DNA of 64,000 nucleotides from Pedobacter sp. SYSU D00535. Its GTDB lineage: Bacteria; Bacteroidota; Bacteroidia; Sphingobacteriales; Sphingobacteriaceae. The first letter of the stretch is position 1. Each line of letters opens with the position of its first letter. A program made the position numbers and the translations under genes. The notes below the pieces were generated by a model. It saw nothing but the letters and a program-made list of their open reading frames with translations. It was not told the DNA's origin and searched no databases. Location of the stretch: contig NZ_JAFEWD010000001.1 in assembly GCF_017355855.1 (NCBI RefSeq), forward strand, positions 620,001-684,000, in the 5' to 3' direction. Below are positions 17,612-26,989 of this stretch, piece after piece.

Positions 17612-17694
17612 TGCGTAAGGGATTGCAGTGAAAAGCCCGCAGCGAAGCGAGGACTTGTAACGGAAAGCCCGACCCGCAGGGGTACGCCCAAATC
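17612..17694 (-). repeat. intergenic dispersed repeat, copy C (in the 343-bp gap 17488-17830)
   Basis: On the minus strand it carries the core CCTGCGGGTCGGGCTT, then TCCGTTACAAGTCCTC, GGGCTTTTCAC and CAATCCCT, matching copy B block by block. The element is in opposite orientation to copies A and B. It lies between the TerB-like gene and an outer-membrane receptor gene. Apart from the repeat I see no gene in this gap. Confidence 0.75.
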
Positions 17695-17830
17695 CTGTCG
17701 GTCGAAGGCCCCAAGGTGCGAGACAAGTCGCGATAAAAAAAGCGGAAAGGAGTGTAACCAATCCGGCCTTCTATCGTCCTATAAGAGTGTTGCAAAATGA
17801 AATGACTTAAATCACAGGAGCCTTACAGCA

Positions 17831-20254
17831 ATGAAACCTTTACAATCCACCATCTGCCTTTTTCTTTTGCTTGCTTTGATGCAGGCGACTTCTCAGGCTC
17901 AAACAAAAATAAGCGGGCAAGTAACGGACGATAAGCAGAAAAACCTGGACTTCGCGACGGTTACAATACTTCAGGCGGGAGATTCATCTCTGGTAAAATC
18001 TACAGTAACGGATTCGGCAGGTAGGTTTCGCTTTGAAAAAATCAATCCTGGAAGTTACATCCTTGCAGTAAGCTTTCATGGCTTTAAAAAGCATCATAGC
18101 AAGGTGGATCTGAAGAGTGCTGATACCGAAGTTACACTACCTCCTATCGCGATGGCCGTGGACAGCAAAACACTTAAAGAAGTTACGGTGACGTCTAAAA
18201 AGCCATTTATAGAACGGAGGGCAGACAAGCTGATTATGAACGTGGAAAGCAGTGCAGTTGCTGTAGGAAATACAGCGCTGGAGGTGCTGAAAAAGGCACC
18301 GGGCGTTTCGCTCGACAAGGATGACAATATTTCCATGAACGGAAAAAACAGCGTGCTGGTGATGCTGGATGGCAAACCAACCTATATGAGTAATGCCGAC
18401 CTGGCTAACCTGCTCAGAAGCATGCAGAGTTCAGAAATTGAATCGATAGAGCTCATTACTAACCCTTCGGCGAAATACGACGCGGCCGGCAATGGAGGGA
18501 TCATCAACATTAAAACCAAGCGAAACAAGAACCTGGGCTTTAACGGAAGCGTAACGGTGGGTTCGGGTTACGGGAGAACTTCGAAATATAATGGAAGCAC
18601 CAATCTGAACTTCAGAAAAGGCGCTATTAATGTATTTGGGAGCTATAATTACAGTAACAACGGTAACATCAGCAGTTTTGAAATGGACAGAGTGGTTACC
18701 GACAGGGGTATCGTCACTAACTTCGAGCAGAATAATATCTGGGATGGAAGAAGGGACAATAACGGCTACAAAGCCGGGATTGACTATTTTGTAACTAAAA
18801 AAACCACCATTGGACTTCTTTATAACGGCTACAGTAATTCGGTGAGTGAATTGGCCAACAGCGGAACTAATATTTTCAACGGCGGTTTTCAGTTGGATAG
18901 CAGTATTTCTGTACTGGGCAACAATCGTCAACGCTATGTGAACAACGCCATCAACTTCAACCTTAAGACCAACCTGGATACGATGGGGCGAGAATTGACT
19001 TTTGACGCCGACTATTCGAAGTATAACGGCAAGCTAGATGAGTTCCGCGACAGCTACTATACAGGGTTTGCAAATAATGCAGGGGTGGAGAAAGTGAATA
19101 ACCTCGCTCCTGCTGATATCGAAATCATCTCTGCCAAATTGGATTATACGCATCCGCTGAACAAGCGGCTTAAGATTGAAACCGGACTGAAAAGCAGCTG
19201 GGTAACTACCGACAACAATTTCCGGTTCTCAAATTTTATTTCTCAAGCCTGGGTATCGGACGCAAAACGGTCTAACCACTTTATTTACAAGGAGAATATT
19301 AACGCGGCTTATTTAAACCTGAATAAAGAGTTTAAATCGACCACCGTGCAACTTGGTCTGCGGGGTGAACACACGAATTCAAACGGCAATTCTATCACTT
19401 TGGATAGCGTAGTAAAACGGGATTACTTCAAGCTCTTCCCCAGCCTTTCAATTAGCCAGAAGCTGGGAAAGAATCATCAGGTAGGTCTGTCCATTAGCAG
19501 GCGTATCGACAGGCCTAGTTACCACAATCTGAACCCTTTTATTTATGTGCTTGACAAGTATACGTATGAGCAAGGAAACTCGAGGCTAAATCCGCAGTTC
19601 ACCAACTCAGCGGAACTTTCTTATACATTCAAAAGCTCTACTACCTTCACCTTGGGTTATAGCAAAACAAGTAATGTGATGACTCAAATTACCGAGCAGG
19701 ACAACACTACGAAAGTAACTTTTGTGCAGCAAAGGAACCTGGACGACCAGACTGTTTACTCTTTCAACGTGTTTGCCCCGATTAAAGTGACCTCCTGGTG
19801 GAACATGAACAATAACGGTCAGGTATTTAATTTGGGATTTACTGCTGATCTTTTTGGTGAGCGGCTAAAGGCTAGCCAAACGGTATTTCAATTTAATACA
19901 GATCAACAGTTTACGATCAGCAAAACCTTGGGAGCTGAACTGTCGTCCTGGTATATGTCGCCCCTGCAATACGGAATGTTCCATATCCGGAACTCGCCTT
20001 TTGTGAATATTGGCTTCAAAAAATCTTTTCAGGACAATAAGCTGAATATGAAGCTGAGTATGAACGATATTTTTAACACACAGCGAAATAGAGGGTCAAC
20101 TTCTTTTGCTAACATGAACTTCAATTTTCGTAACAAGTGGGAAAGTCAGGTGGTTAACTTTAGCCTTAGCTACAGATTTGGCAATAACAACGTGAAACCC
20201 GAGCGAAAGCGATCAACCGGACTTGAAAGCGAGTCGAGCAGGATGAAAAACTAA
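17831..20254 (+). CDS. outer-membrane beta-barrel family protein (TonB-receptor-like)
   Basis: An 807-residue outer-membrane protein with a signal peptide (LFLLLALMQATSQAQ), a CarboxypepD_reg domain (~24-105; KISGQVTDDKQKNLDFATVT), a plug-like domain (~115-225; VTVTSKKPFIERRADKLIMN, LEVLKKAPGVSLDKDDNISM, NPSAKYDAAGNGGIINIKTK) and a C-terminal barrel (PF14905-like outer-membrane beta-barrel family). It lacks a SusD partner. It resembles the 879-residue protein at 9920-12559 in domain order, with only loose sequence similarity. The ligand is unknown. It stands alone on the plus strand and ends at a terminator hairpin. Confidence 0.87.
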   Translation: MKPLQSTICLFLLLALMQATSQAQTKISGQVTDDKQKNLDFATVTILQAGDSSLVKSTVTDSAGRFRFEKINPGSYILAVSFHGFKKHHSKVDLKSADTEVTLPPIAMAVDSKTLKEVTVTSKKPFIERRADKLIMNVESSAVAVGNTALEVLKKAPGVSLDKDDNISMNGKNSVLVMLDGKPTYMSNADLANLLRSMQSSEIESIELITNPSAKYDAAGNGGIINIKTKRNKNLGFNGSVTVGSGYGRTSKYNGSTNLNFRKGAINVFGSYNYSNNGNISSFEMDRVVTDRGIVTNFEQNNIWDGRRDNNGYKAGIDYFVTKKTTIGLLYNGYSNSVSELANSGTNIFNGGFQLDSSISVLGNNRQRYVNNAINFNLKTNLDTMGRELTFDADYSKYNGKLDEFRDSYYTGFANNAGVEKVNNLAPADIEIISAKLDYTHPLNKRLKIETGLKSSWVTTDNNFRFSNFISQAWVSDAKRSNHFIYKENINAAYLNLNKEFKSTTVQLGLRGEHTNSNGNSITLDSVVKRDYFKLFPSLSISQKLGKNHQVGLSISRRIDRPSYHNLNPFIYVLDKYTYEQGNSRLNPQFTNSAELSYTFKSSTTFTLGYSKTSNVMTQITEQDNTTKVTFVQQRNLDDQTVYSFNVFAPIKVTSWWNMNNNGQVFNLGFTADLFGERLKASQTVFQFNTDQQFTISKTLGAELSSWYMSPLQYGMFHIRNSPFVNIGFKKSFQDNKLNMKLSMNDIFNTQRNRGSTSFANMNFNFRNKWESQVVNFSLSYRFGNNNVKPERKRSTGLESESSRMKN

Positions 20255-20615
20255 GCAAAAGAGACAAGAGGCGAGTGAAATCTCGCCTTTTTATTGCTAA
20301 TTCTAAGGAGAAACAGAACTCTAATCGCAGGCCGCTTTTTCTAAAAACTAGCTAAAGTCGCGAGTCAATCAAACTCTCTCTGAAGCCTCTGCCGTATCTA
20401 CTTTCGGATTGATTCAGTGCTTTGCAGATCAAACTGGGGAACTTGTTCCCACACATCACCACAATATTCCCCAAGAAATAGAACTTACGAACAAAGTAAG
20501 ATCCCGTCCAAGCTGTAAAATCCTGCATCGAGTAACCCTAAGCCCTATTTGCCATATCTGCTAATTAACAGGCACATAAATTGCCAAATGCACAGCAAAC
20601 AGAAACATCCTTAAT
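20255..20615. other. 361-bp intergenic region with no gene
   Basis: After the terminator at 20269 the region shows no credible reading frame. One small palindrome is visible at 20437-20450 (GGGAAC-TT-GTTCCC), which could be a regulator site upstream of the LruC gene. No promoter match was convincing. Confidence 0.5.
20269..20293 (+). terminator. intrinsic terminator after the outer-membrane protein
   Basis: A 7-bp stem (AGGCGAG / CTCGCCT) with a TGAAAT loop followed by TTTTATT, 15 bp after the stop codon. Confidence 0.8.
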
Positions 20616-22778
20616 ATGAATACACGCTCTACTAAGCTTTTAATACTTTCCCTTCTTGTTTTCCTTGCCTATGCTTGCGTAAAACCACCTAAAGAAGAAA
20701 TAACAGAAGAAATTATCGAAGATGTGGAAATCCCGTCTGATTTTTCGTGGGCCACCTCCAGAACAATCAAGTTTGACATAAGCATTAACGACAACAGATT
20801 CAAAGACGCGTCTCACCGAATCAGTATTTATCGGGGAAATCCGTTCAGTGGCGGAACTGTTTTGGCCAGAGGAGCAGCCTCAGAAACCCTATCGTTTCAA
20901 ACCAGTCTTTATCTTGCCGACACGCTAAAAGAAGTTTATCTCCTTAAAACTGCACCTGATTTGTCTACCTCTATGCAAAAGGTAGCCTTGAACGCTGCAA
21001 ATATTTCGGTTGCACTTGGTGCAGTTACTCCTCCATCTGTAAGTGCTAAAACTTCAGTGAAACGAGTATCTGCCACGCCTGCCAGTCCCGACTGTACCAG
21101 TGGATGTACGCAGACAATCAGCAGTAACAACACGAATATCAATACTAATTCCGGCGATGTGGTTTGTATCACAGGCAGCAACATCACGGTAGGATTTAAT
21201 GCGAATGGCGGCACCATCCGAATTTGTGGAAGTAACGTTACCGTTCAAAACGCGAGTTTGAATAACTCTGCAAAAATCATAATCGCCAGCTCTGCATCGG
21301 TAAGGTTTTCTAATTTAAATACGAATAGCACCACCGCAAGTATCCAGAATTTCGGTAATGTTAGCATCAATGGCAGCTTTGCGGTAAGGGGAGTTTTTGA
21401 AAACTACGGAACGTTTAGTACGACCGGTGATTTTGACCTGAATGATGGATCAACCTTCAGCAATGACGGAACCATCACGGTCGCCGGCTCTATGAACGCC
21501 CGCAGCAACAGCGCTGTTAATAATGGCTCAATCACTACTAACAGCCACTTTCAGCTAAACGGCGGCTCTAGCTTCATTAACAAGTGTTATTTGTATGTGA
21601 AAGGCAACTATAACCTGAACGGAACTTTCAACAACTACAATTTCGTGAAAGTAACTAATGAGACTACAATAAACGGCAACTCCAAGCTGAATTTGTATAA
21701 CAACGCAATGTTGACTACGGGAAGGATGATGCTGAACAAAGTAATTGAAGGATTCGGCCTGACTTCGTTGGTAAAGGTAAGTGGGAATACTACAATAAAC
21801 TCAGGCGGAGGAGTAACAGGTGCTGTGCAATATTGGTCGACGAATGGTCAAAACCTTAACGATAGCTTTTTTAGCAACGGCGCCGTTGAAGGACATTCGG
21901 TCTATATTCCAGTAAGTGGTTGTAACGCCGAAGGCAATGGTAGTCCTTCTATAGCTGACGACGATAACGACGGAGTTGCCAACAATCTGGACAAATACCC
22001 AAATGACCCGTCGAAGGCGTTCGACAACTTTTATCCATCAGAAAAGCCAGAGGACGGTACCACTATCGCTTTTGAAGACAACTGGCCTCGTCAAGGCGAC
22101 TACGACTTGAACGACCTGGTTATTGCTCTCAATTACAAGATCGTCACTAACGCGCAAAACAAAGTTGTGCAGGTTAACGGTACTTATTCTTTATATGCAA
22201 CGGGCGGATCATCAGGTAATGGATTTGCCGTAGCTTTCCCTGTGAGCAGATCTTCTGTCAAAAACTTTACAGGCGGCGTTCTTGAGGCGGGCCAGGACTC
22301 TGCGGTAGCGGTAATTTTTACAGACATGCGTAAAGAGATGCAGGAGTGGAATACCTATCCTAAACAACCGAATTCCGGCAGTAAAAACTATAGTATCAGC
22401 TTTGATGTAGAAAATGGTCCCTCAATCAGCAGCTTCGGCCTTGGAATATACAACCCGTTCAGCTGGAATGGCGCGTATGGCAGAGGTTATGAGATACACT
22501 TAAAAGGCTATAGACCTACTAAACTTGCCGATTTCAGCGCCTTTGGGAAAGATGTTGATGGTACAGACCCTGCTAACAACAAGTACTATGAAACGAAGGA
22601 AGGCGGATTACCCTGGGGGATTGCTATTCCTACAGCTCACTTTGTTTATCCCGTAGAGACAGTGCCGATCAATAAAGCCTATCGCTATTTCAACTATTGG
22701 GCAGCAGGTATGGGCTACCTGGATTGGTATGTCGACAAACCGGGCTACCGCGACAATGGAGCTATGTACGGTAAATAA
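20616..22778 (+). CDS. LruC-domain surface lipoprotein, beta-helix-like
   Basis: A 720-residue lipoprotein: the leader LLILSLLVFLAYAC ends at a lipobox cysteine (C21). Residues ~150-400 form an asparagine-, serine- and threonine-rich repeat region of short strands (FSTTGDFDLNDGSTFSNDGT, MNARSNSAVNNGSITTNSHF) that looks like a parallel beta-helix. An Asp-rich calcium-type segment follows (IADDDNDGVANNLDKYPNDP), then the C-terminal LruC domain (FEDNWPRQGDYDLNDLVIAL to the end, ~residues 480-720). LruC proteins were named in Leptospira; the domain's role is not settled, and surface adhesion or matrix function is likely. It is monocistronic and ends at a strong terminator. Confidence 0.85.
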   Translation: MNTRSTKLLILSLLVFLAYACVKPPKEEITEEIIEDVEIPSDFSWATSRTIKFDISINDNRFKDASHRISIYRGNPFSGGTVLARGAASETLSFQTSLYLADTLKEVYLLKTAPDLSTSMQKVALNAANISVALGAVTPPSVSAKTSVKRVSATPASPDCTSGCTQTISSNNTNINTNSGDVVCITGSNITVGFNANGGTIRICGSNVTVQNASLNNSAKIIIASSASVRFSNLNTNSTTASIQNFGNVSINGSFAVRGVFENYGTFSTTGDFDLNDGSTFSNDGTITVAGSMNARSNSAVNNGSITTNSHFQLNGGSSFINKCYLYVKGNYNLNGTFNNYNFVKVTNETTINGNSKLNLYNNAMLTTGRMMLNKVIEGFGLTSLVKVSGNTTINSGGGVTGAVQYWSTNGQNLNDSFFSNGAVEGHSVYIPVSGCNAEGNGSPSIADDDNDGVANNLDKYPNDPSKAFDNFYPSEKPEDGTTIAFEDNWPRQGDYDLNDLVIALNYKIVTNAQNKVVQVNGTYSLYATGGSSGNGFAVAFPVSRSSVKNFTGGVLEAGQDSAVAVIFTDMRKEMQEWNTYPKQPNSGSKNYSISFDVENGPSISSFGLGIYNPFSWNGAYGRGYEIHLKGYRPTKLADFSAFGKDVDGTDPANNKYYETKEGGLPWGIAIPTAHFVYPVETVPINKAYRYFNYWAAGMGYLDWYVDKPGYRDNGAMYGK

Positions 22779-22812
22779 GCCTCTAAACTCTTCAGAAACA
22801 CAATATAAGACA

Positions 22813-22847
22813 AGGCTGCTCTTCAATTTGAGCAGCCTCGTTTGTTT
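22813..22847 (+). terminator. intrinsic terminator after the LruC gene
   Basis: A 9-bp perfect stem (AGGCTGCTC / GAGCAGCCT) with an 8-nt loop, followed by CGTTTGTTT. Confidence 0.85.
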
Positions 22848-22937
22848 ACAAAGATCTTAGTTGAAGAAAACCATAAAGTTCTGTTGCTTTCGACCTTTTT
22901 CCTTCCCTTTTTGGCGCTCCTTTCGGATATTTACTAC

Positions 22938-23387
22938 ATGGGCGTAAATTATAGGGGCAAATTATCTAACAGACTTAGGGAAATTGTGGATGCACTCCCT
23001 TTATTTCCCGGAGCACGAGTGCTGGAGATAGGGTGTGGTCCCGGGGCTGCAGCGCGAGAAATTGCGGAAAGAATCAGCGAAGAAGGGTACATTCTTGCAA
23101 TCGATCGGTCTGCCAGGGCAATTCAACAAGCGATGGATTCTCTTGAAGGGGCAGAAGCTAAGAATATCCGCTTTCTACAGCTCTCTAGTGAGCAACTGGA
23201 GTTGCCTCCCGAGGAAGAGCTCTTTGATATCGCATTTGCTGTTCGGGTTGGAGCATTCGATGGCAGACATCCGGAAGTCCAGGAGATTTCCCTGAGACAA
23301 GTTGCAAAGGCCCTACGACCTGAAGGCAAATTTTATATCGACGGAGGAAATCCCTTGCGGGAAATTTTTTTGGATTCGTACAGGTGA
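22938..23387 (+). CDS. small class I SAM-dependent methyltransferase
   Basis: A 149-residue protein with the SAM-binding glycine motif VLEIGCGPGAAAREIAERIS (~residues 27-46), an acidic motif II (ILAIDRSARAIQQA) and motif IV/post-I regions (ELFDIAFAVRVGAF; ALRPEGKFYIDGG). It lacks the extended C-terminal strands of larger methyltransferases but ends naturally. The substrate is unknown. The ATG at 22938 (GVNYRGKLSN) is used; the upstream frame reaches a TTG at 22842 inside the previous terminator region and is not credible. It stands alone, upstream of the hybrid histidine kinase. Confidence 0.82.
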   Translation: MGVNYRGKLSNRLREIVDALPLFPGARVLEIGCGPGAAAREIAERISEEGYILAIDRSARAIQQAMDSLEGAEAKNIRFLQLSSEQLELPPEEELFDIAFAVRVGAFDGRHPEVQEISLRQVAKALRPEGKFYIDGGNPLREIFLDSYR

Positions 23388-23446
23388 AGTACCAGAAATC
23401 TTTTTTGAGGAAAAACTACTTGAGTTTAAAGCCAGAAGAGAATTTT

Positions 23447-23454
23447 TATATTTG
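23447..23454 (+). promoter_or_regulatory. probable -7 promoter element (TATATTTG) of the hybrid histidine kinase
   Basis: TATATTTG matches the Bacteroidota TAnnTTTG element. A TTG sits at 23420-23422, 24 nt upstream of it, close to the usual 17-23 spacing. The start codon follows 79 bp after the element. Confidence 0.5.
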
Positions 23455-23532
23455 ACCTTACATAAAGGGGGAGAGACTTGAAATTTTATTAAAAAGTCTT
23501 TCAATTATCTAAATACGCTCAACATTCCTGCG

Positions 23533-25758
23533 ATGAACGCACAACAAATATCCTCGCGAACGATAAGGCTTGGTATTACCACACTTTTGGCTTGCGGCGT
23601 CATTCTCTTTTTCAACATCTACCAACAACTTTACATTTCCGCGGGCATTCTATTTGGATTCATGCTATCCGGAAGCGCACTCCTCATTCAGATTAAAAAA
23701 GGAAAGGTAAAGTATTCGAAAATACTAATTGTACTACTGGTAAATGCTCACCTGGTTTTGTCCTGCTTTGCTGAAGGGCTAAGCATCGGCGGGTATATGT
23801 TCTTTATGCCCCTGCTTTTTTCTATCCCCTTCTTTGTTGAAAGCAAAAAGAACTTTAACAAAGAGATCGTTGCGCTCTCCATCATCACTTTAATTTGCTT
23901 TGGAGTTTGCATTTTCCTTGGACCTAAATATAGTTTGTGGCAAAATATTACCAGCGAAGATTACCACTTCAACTTTTATCTCAACACACTCACCGCAGTT
24001 TTACTTTCCAGCGTAATCTCCTATCTGAGTGTCAAATCCGAAAGAAAATTCAACCGGATTTTGACCGACGAAAAGAATAAGGCGGAGACTTTAAACCGAG
24101 AGCTGCAGCTAAAATCGGACGAGCTGGAGAAGAAGACAAAAGTGCTGCGGGAGCAGGCTGAGCACCTGCGCTCGCTTAATCTTCAGCTGGAGGAAGAACG
24201 AAGAAAAGCAGATGATGCAAACAAAGCGAAAAGCGAATTTTTAGCTACGATGAGCCATGAGATTCGAACGCCCATGAATGGAGTGATCGGGATGGCAGCT
24301 CTCCTGGCCGAAACCGGTTTAAGCCGCGAGCAGTCTGACTATGTTTACTCGATCAACTCGAGCGGACAAGCCCTACTGGCTATTATCAACGACATCCTCG
24401 ACTTTTCCAAGATTGAGTCGGGAAACATGACCCTTGAGAAAAGAGAATTCAACCTGCGTAAAACTATTGAGGATTCGCTGGACCTCTTCACTGCTCGGTT
24501 AGAGGAAAAAGAGCTAGACCTTGTCTACTATCTTGCTCCTGATGTTCCCGAGAGAATTGTGGGAGACGAATTCCGTTTGCGACAGATCCTACTTAATCTT
24601 ATTAGTAATGCTATCAAATTTACCTCTAGAGGGCATGTTTTAGTAGACATTGCAAAAGGTACTTCCTGGGAGAATGGATTAGAGCTGATATGTAAAGTTG
24701 CGGACACGGGGATTGGAATAGCTGAAGATAAAAAACACAAACTCTTCAATGCTTTCTCGCAGGTTGATTCATCTACAACCAGAAAGTTTGGCGGTACCGG
24801 ATTGGGACTGGTTATTTGTCAACGCCTTACGAAACTAATGGGTGGTGGGATTGAAGTGGAAAGTACCGAAGGGAAGGGTTCCTGCTTTAGCTTTACGATC
24901 CTTGTTGGCAAGGGAACGAATTCAGACAAAAGCGTCACTGGCGCTTCTATTCCAGTGCCGTCCGCTGCAACCGTACTTATTGCCGACCCTAATCCTACTA
25001 CTCTCGCAGTATTGCGAAAGGTGTTGGAGCAGTATCAGGTAAAATCGATTGCTGTCGATTCACTAGCTGCTGCAGAGTTAGCCTTAAAAACAGAGCCTAC
25101 AATCGATATTCTTGTATCCGGCTTCCCTCCTTCCCTTGTATTAGATTCTCAGGTCAAGTCGCTAAAACCAGCTCTAAGCTTGGTTCAACTTGGCTATCCT
25201 GGCATCCTGCAAAATCTCAATTCCTCAAAAATCGCTCTGACCCTTGCCAAGCCCTTAAAACATGCTCAAGTCCTTGCGGCCATAAGCGCATTACGAGCAG
25301 GATTGCCAAAAGCCGAGATTTCGAAGGAAAAGAAAGGGCAGACGATGGACGAATCCTTCGCGCTCCAATATCCTTTGGATATCCTGCTTGCTGAAGACAA
25401 CGTCATAAATCAGAAGCTCGCTTTGCGTGTTTTGGGTAAACTAGGTTACCAGGTAGACCTGGCAGAAAACGGACGACAAGCTATAGAAAAGCTGAACAAG
25501 AAAGATTACGCCCTAATCCTAATGGACGTACTGATGCCTGAGCTTGATGGTCTTGAGGCCACAAAAAGCATCAGACAGCGGACGGGCCATCAACCCGCTA
25601 TTGTGGCGATGACTGCTAACGCACTGGCGGAAGATCGTGAAAATTGCATTAGTGCCGGAATGAACGATTACATTTCCAAACCTTTTCATGTACAAGATCT
25701 GATGGAGGTTTTGAGAAGCACTTTTATAGCAAAAGAAAATATAGCAGGCGCTGTTTAG
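23533..25758 (+). CDS. membrane-bound hybrid sensor histidine kinase
   Basis: A 741-residue signalling protein. The N-terminus has about six membrane helices (~residues 12-170), followed by a coiled-coil linker ([20 protein letters not shown]). A HisKA domain has the phospho-accepting His in [15 protein letters not shown]. The HATPase_c domain shows the N box ([16 protein letters not shown]), G1 (DTGIGIA) and G2 (FGGTGLGL). Then comes a degenerate receiver (~residues 475-590; IADPNPTTL start, but VSGFPP where the phospho-Asp should be), and an intact receiver ([30 protein letters not shown]). No effector domain or output partner is next to it, so the target is unknown. Membrane domain and ligand are not of a known type. 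Confidence 0.9.
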   Translation: MNAQQISSRTIRLGITTLLACGVILFFNIYQQLYISAGILFGFMLSGSALLIQIKKGKVKYSKILIVLLVNAHLVLSCFAEGLSIGGYMFFMPLLFSIPFFVESKKNFNKEIVALSIITLICFGVCIFLGPKYSLWQNITSEDYHFNFYLNTLTAVLLSSVISYLSVKSERKFNRILTDEKNKAETLNRELQLKSDELEKKTKVLREQAEHLRSLNLQLEEERRKADDANKAKSEFLATMSHEIRTPMNGVIGMAALLAETGLSREQSDYVYSINSSGQALLAIINDILDFSKIESGNMTLEKREFNLRKTIEDSLDLFTARLEEKELDLVYYLAPDVPERIVGDEFRLRQILLNLISNAIKFTSRGHVLVDIAKGTSWENGLELICKVADTGIGIAEDKKHKLFNAFSQVDSSTTRKFGGTGLGLVICQRLTKLMGGGIEVESTEGKGSCFSFTILVGKGTNSDKSVTGASIPVPSAATVLIADPNPTTLAVLRKVLEQYQVKSIAVDSLAAAELALKTEPTIDILVSGFPPSLVLDSQVKSLKPALSLVQLGYPGILQNLNSSKIALTLAKPLKHAQVLAAISALRAGLPKAEISKEKKGQTMDESFALQYPLDILLAEDNVINQKLALRVLGKLGYQVDLAENGRQAIEKLNKKDYALILMDVLMPELDGLEATKSIRQRTGHQPAIVAMTANALAEDRENCISAGMNDYISKPFHVQDLMEVLRSTFIAKENIAGAV

Positions 25759-25863
25759 GTGTAAGCAAACCTAATCCTGAATACTTCTTGCGAAAGCGCG
25801 GTCCTCACGAAAGACTAGCGAGCATACTTTAACGTTGATATAACGAATTTAGATAGAACGGAC

Positions 25864-26958
25864 GTGCGAGGGGGAATAACAAATTTCAGCAGCCTACTTA
25901 TTGGCCTTTTTTTATTTTCGGCAGCTTCTGCTTCCGCTCAAATCACCCTGACAGATCAAAAAACTGCATTCCAGCCACAAGAATTTTTTGTTGCAGATGT
26001 AGTGGACGAGCGCCCGGAAAAGTCGTCATTGGGACTTATGGTGAGCAAAGATCAAACTGGGAAGTCAACCACTAAAGCTGTTGACTTGAAAGGAGGAACG
26101 GAACAAGAGATTGAGCGTTATATAACAAAAAACTACACTAGGAACAGAGGGTCACGGGCTTCTGTGTTTGGAATAAAGGAACTTCATTTATCAGAAAGTT
26201 CTCGAACTGACGGCATGGTTGATGGCCGAATTACGGTTCATCTTAGCCTCGGTTTACAGAAGCCTTACGGCGTCGAGCCTTTGGTCTCCTCGCAGTACGC
26301 CTTGAACTACCGGCGCCCGGCTGCTAATGCCTCCTCTATCGAAGGACACCTGCGAAAACTGTTTGAAAAAGGCCTTTCCCACTTCGATGAGTGGCTAAAA
26401 GAGAACGCTAACAGCGACTCTAGACTTGCCAGGGAGGTTAGGATTAGCTTTAGCGATTACAAAGATGCAATAGAAGGCGACACCATCTACTATTCTCCAA
26501 ACCGTCCCCTCAAATGGGCAGACTTTCAATCAAAAAACATTAGGGTGAGTAGGTACGATGCAGTAGTCATTCCGAGTATTGGATTTATACAGGAAGCGAG
26601 GGTACACAAGTCTGTCATTTATGTTGACATTGCCATGAAGGCTTACTTGCCAAAAAGCGCTGCCTGGGTACGATCATCCGCCATGAGCTACTACACCTTG
26701 AATCACGAACAGCGCCATTTCGACATCGTGAGGATTATCTCTGAGCAGTTTAAGCAAAAAGTCCTTAACGCTAATCTTACCCCCGAAAATTACCTTGCGT
26801 TCCTTAATATGCAGCATCTGGACAGTTTACGGGATTTGCATAAGATGCAAAAAGCTTACGACGATGAAACGAGCCATGGTCTGAACCTGGGAGCACAAGA
26901 AAAATGGAATAAGAAAATTGACGAGGAGCTAAAATCGATTTTTATTGCATCGCAATAA
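25864..26958 (+). CDS. secreted protein with DUF922-like HEQRHF motif, possible metal-dependent hydrolase
   Basis: A 364-residue protein starting at GTG 25864; the signal peptide (LLIGLFLFSAASASAQ) requires this start, as no other start lies before it. Around residue 280 it has LNHEQRHFDIVRIISEQF, an HExxH-like arrangement typical of DUF922-type putative zinc proteases, inside a domain starting near YYSPNRPLKWADFQSKN (~residue 205). The N-terminal half (~25-190) is of no recognised family. It converges with the PUL's last gene, with only 31 bp between them. The zinc and protease roles are suggestions. Confidence 0.65.
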   Translation: MRGGITNFSSLLIGLFLFSAASASAQITLTDQKTAFQPQEFFVADVVDERPEKSSLGLMVSKDQTGKSTTKAVDLKGGTEQEIERYITKNYTRNRGSRASVFGIKELHLSESSRTDGMVDGRITVHLSLGLQKPYGVEPLVSSQYALNYRRPAANASSIEGHLRKLFEKGLSHFDEWLKENANSDSRLAREVRISFSDYKDAIEGDTIYYSPNRPLKWADFQSKNIRVSRYDAVVIPSIGFIQEARVHKSVIYVDIAMKAYLPKSAAWVRSSAMSYYTLNHEQRHFDIVRIISEQFKQKVLNANLTPENYLAFLNMQHLDSLRDLHKMQKAYDDETSHGLNLGAQEKWNKKIDEELKSIFIASQ

Positions 26959-26959
26959 T

Positions 26960-26983
26960 CGGAGAGCAGGGGCGTGCTCGCCG
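26960..26983. terminator. possible hairpin between convergent genes
   Basis: CGGAGAGCA / TGCTCGCCG form a stem with mismatches around a GGGGCG loop in the 31-bp gap. There is no U-run, so this is a weak call. Confidence 0.35.
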
Positions 26984-26989
26984 AAATAA

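Noticed and set aside
17488-17691. N-terminal extension of the TerB-like gene
   Set aside because: The extension translates the dispersed repeat (PLRVGLSVTSP-type peptide) and has no link to the conserved protein; the ATG at 17487 fits better.
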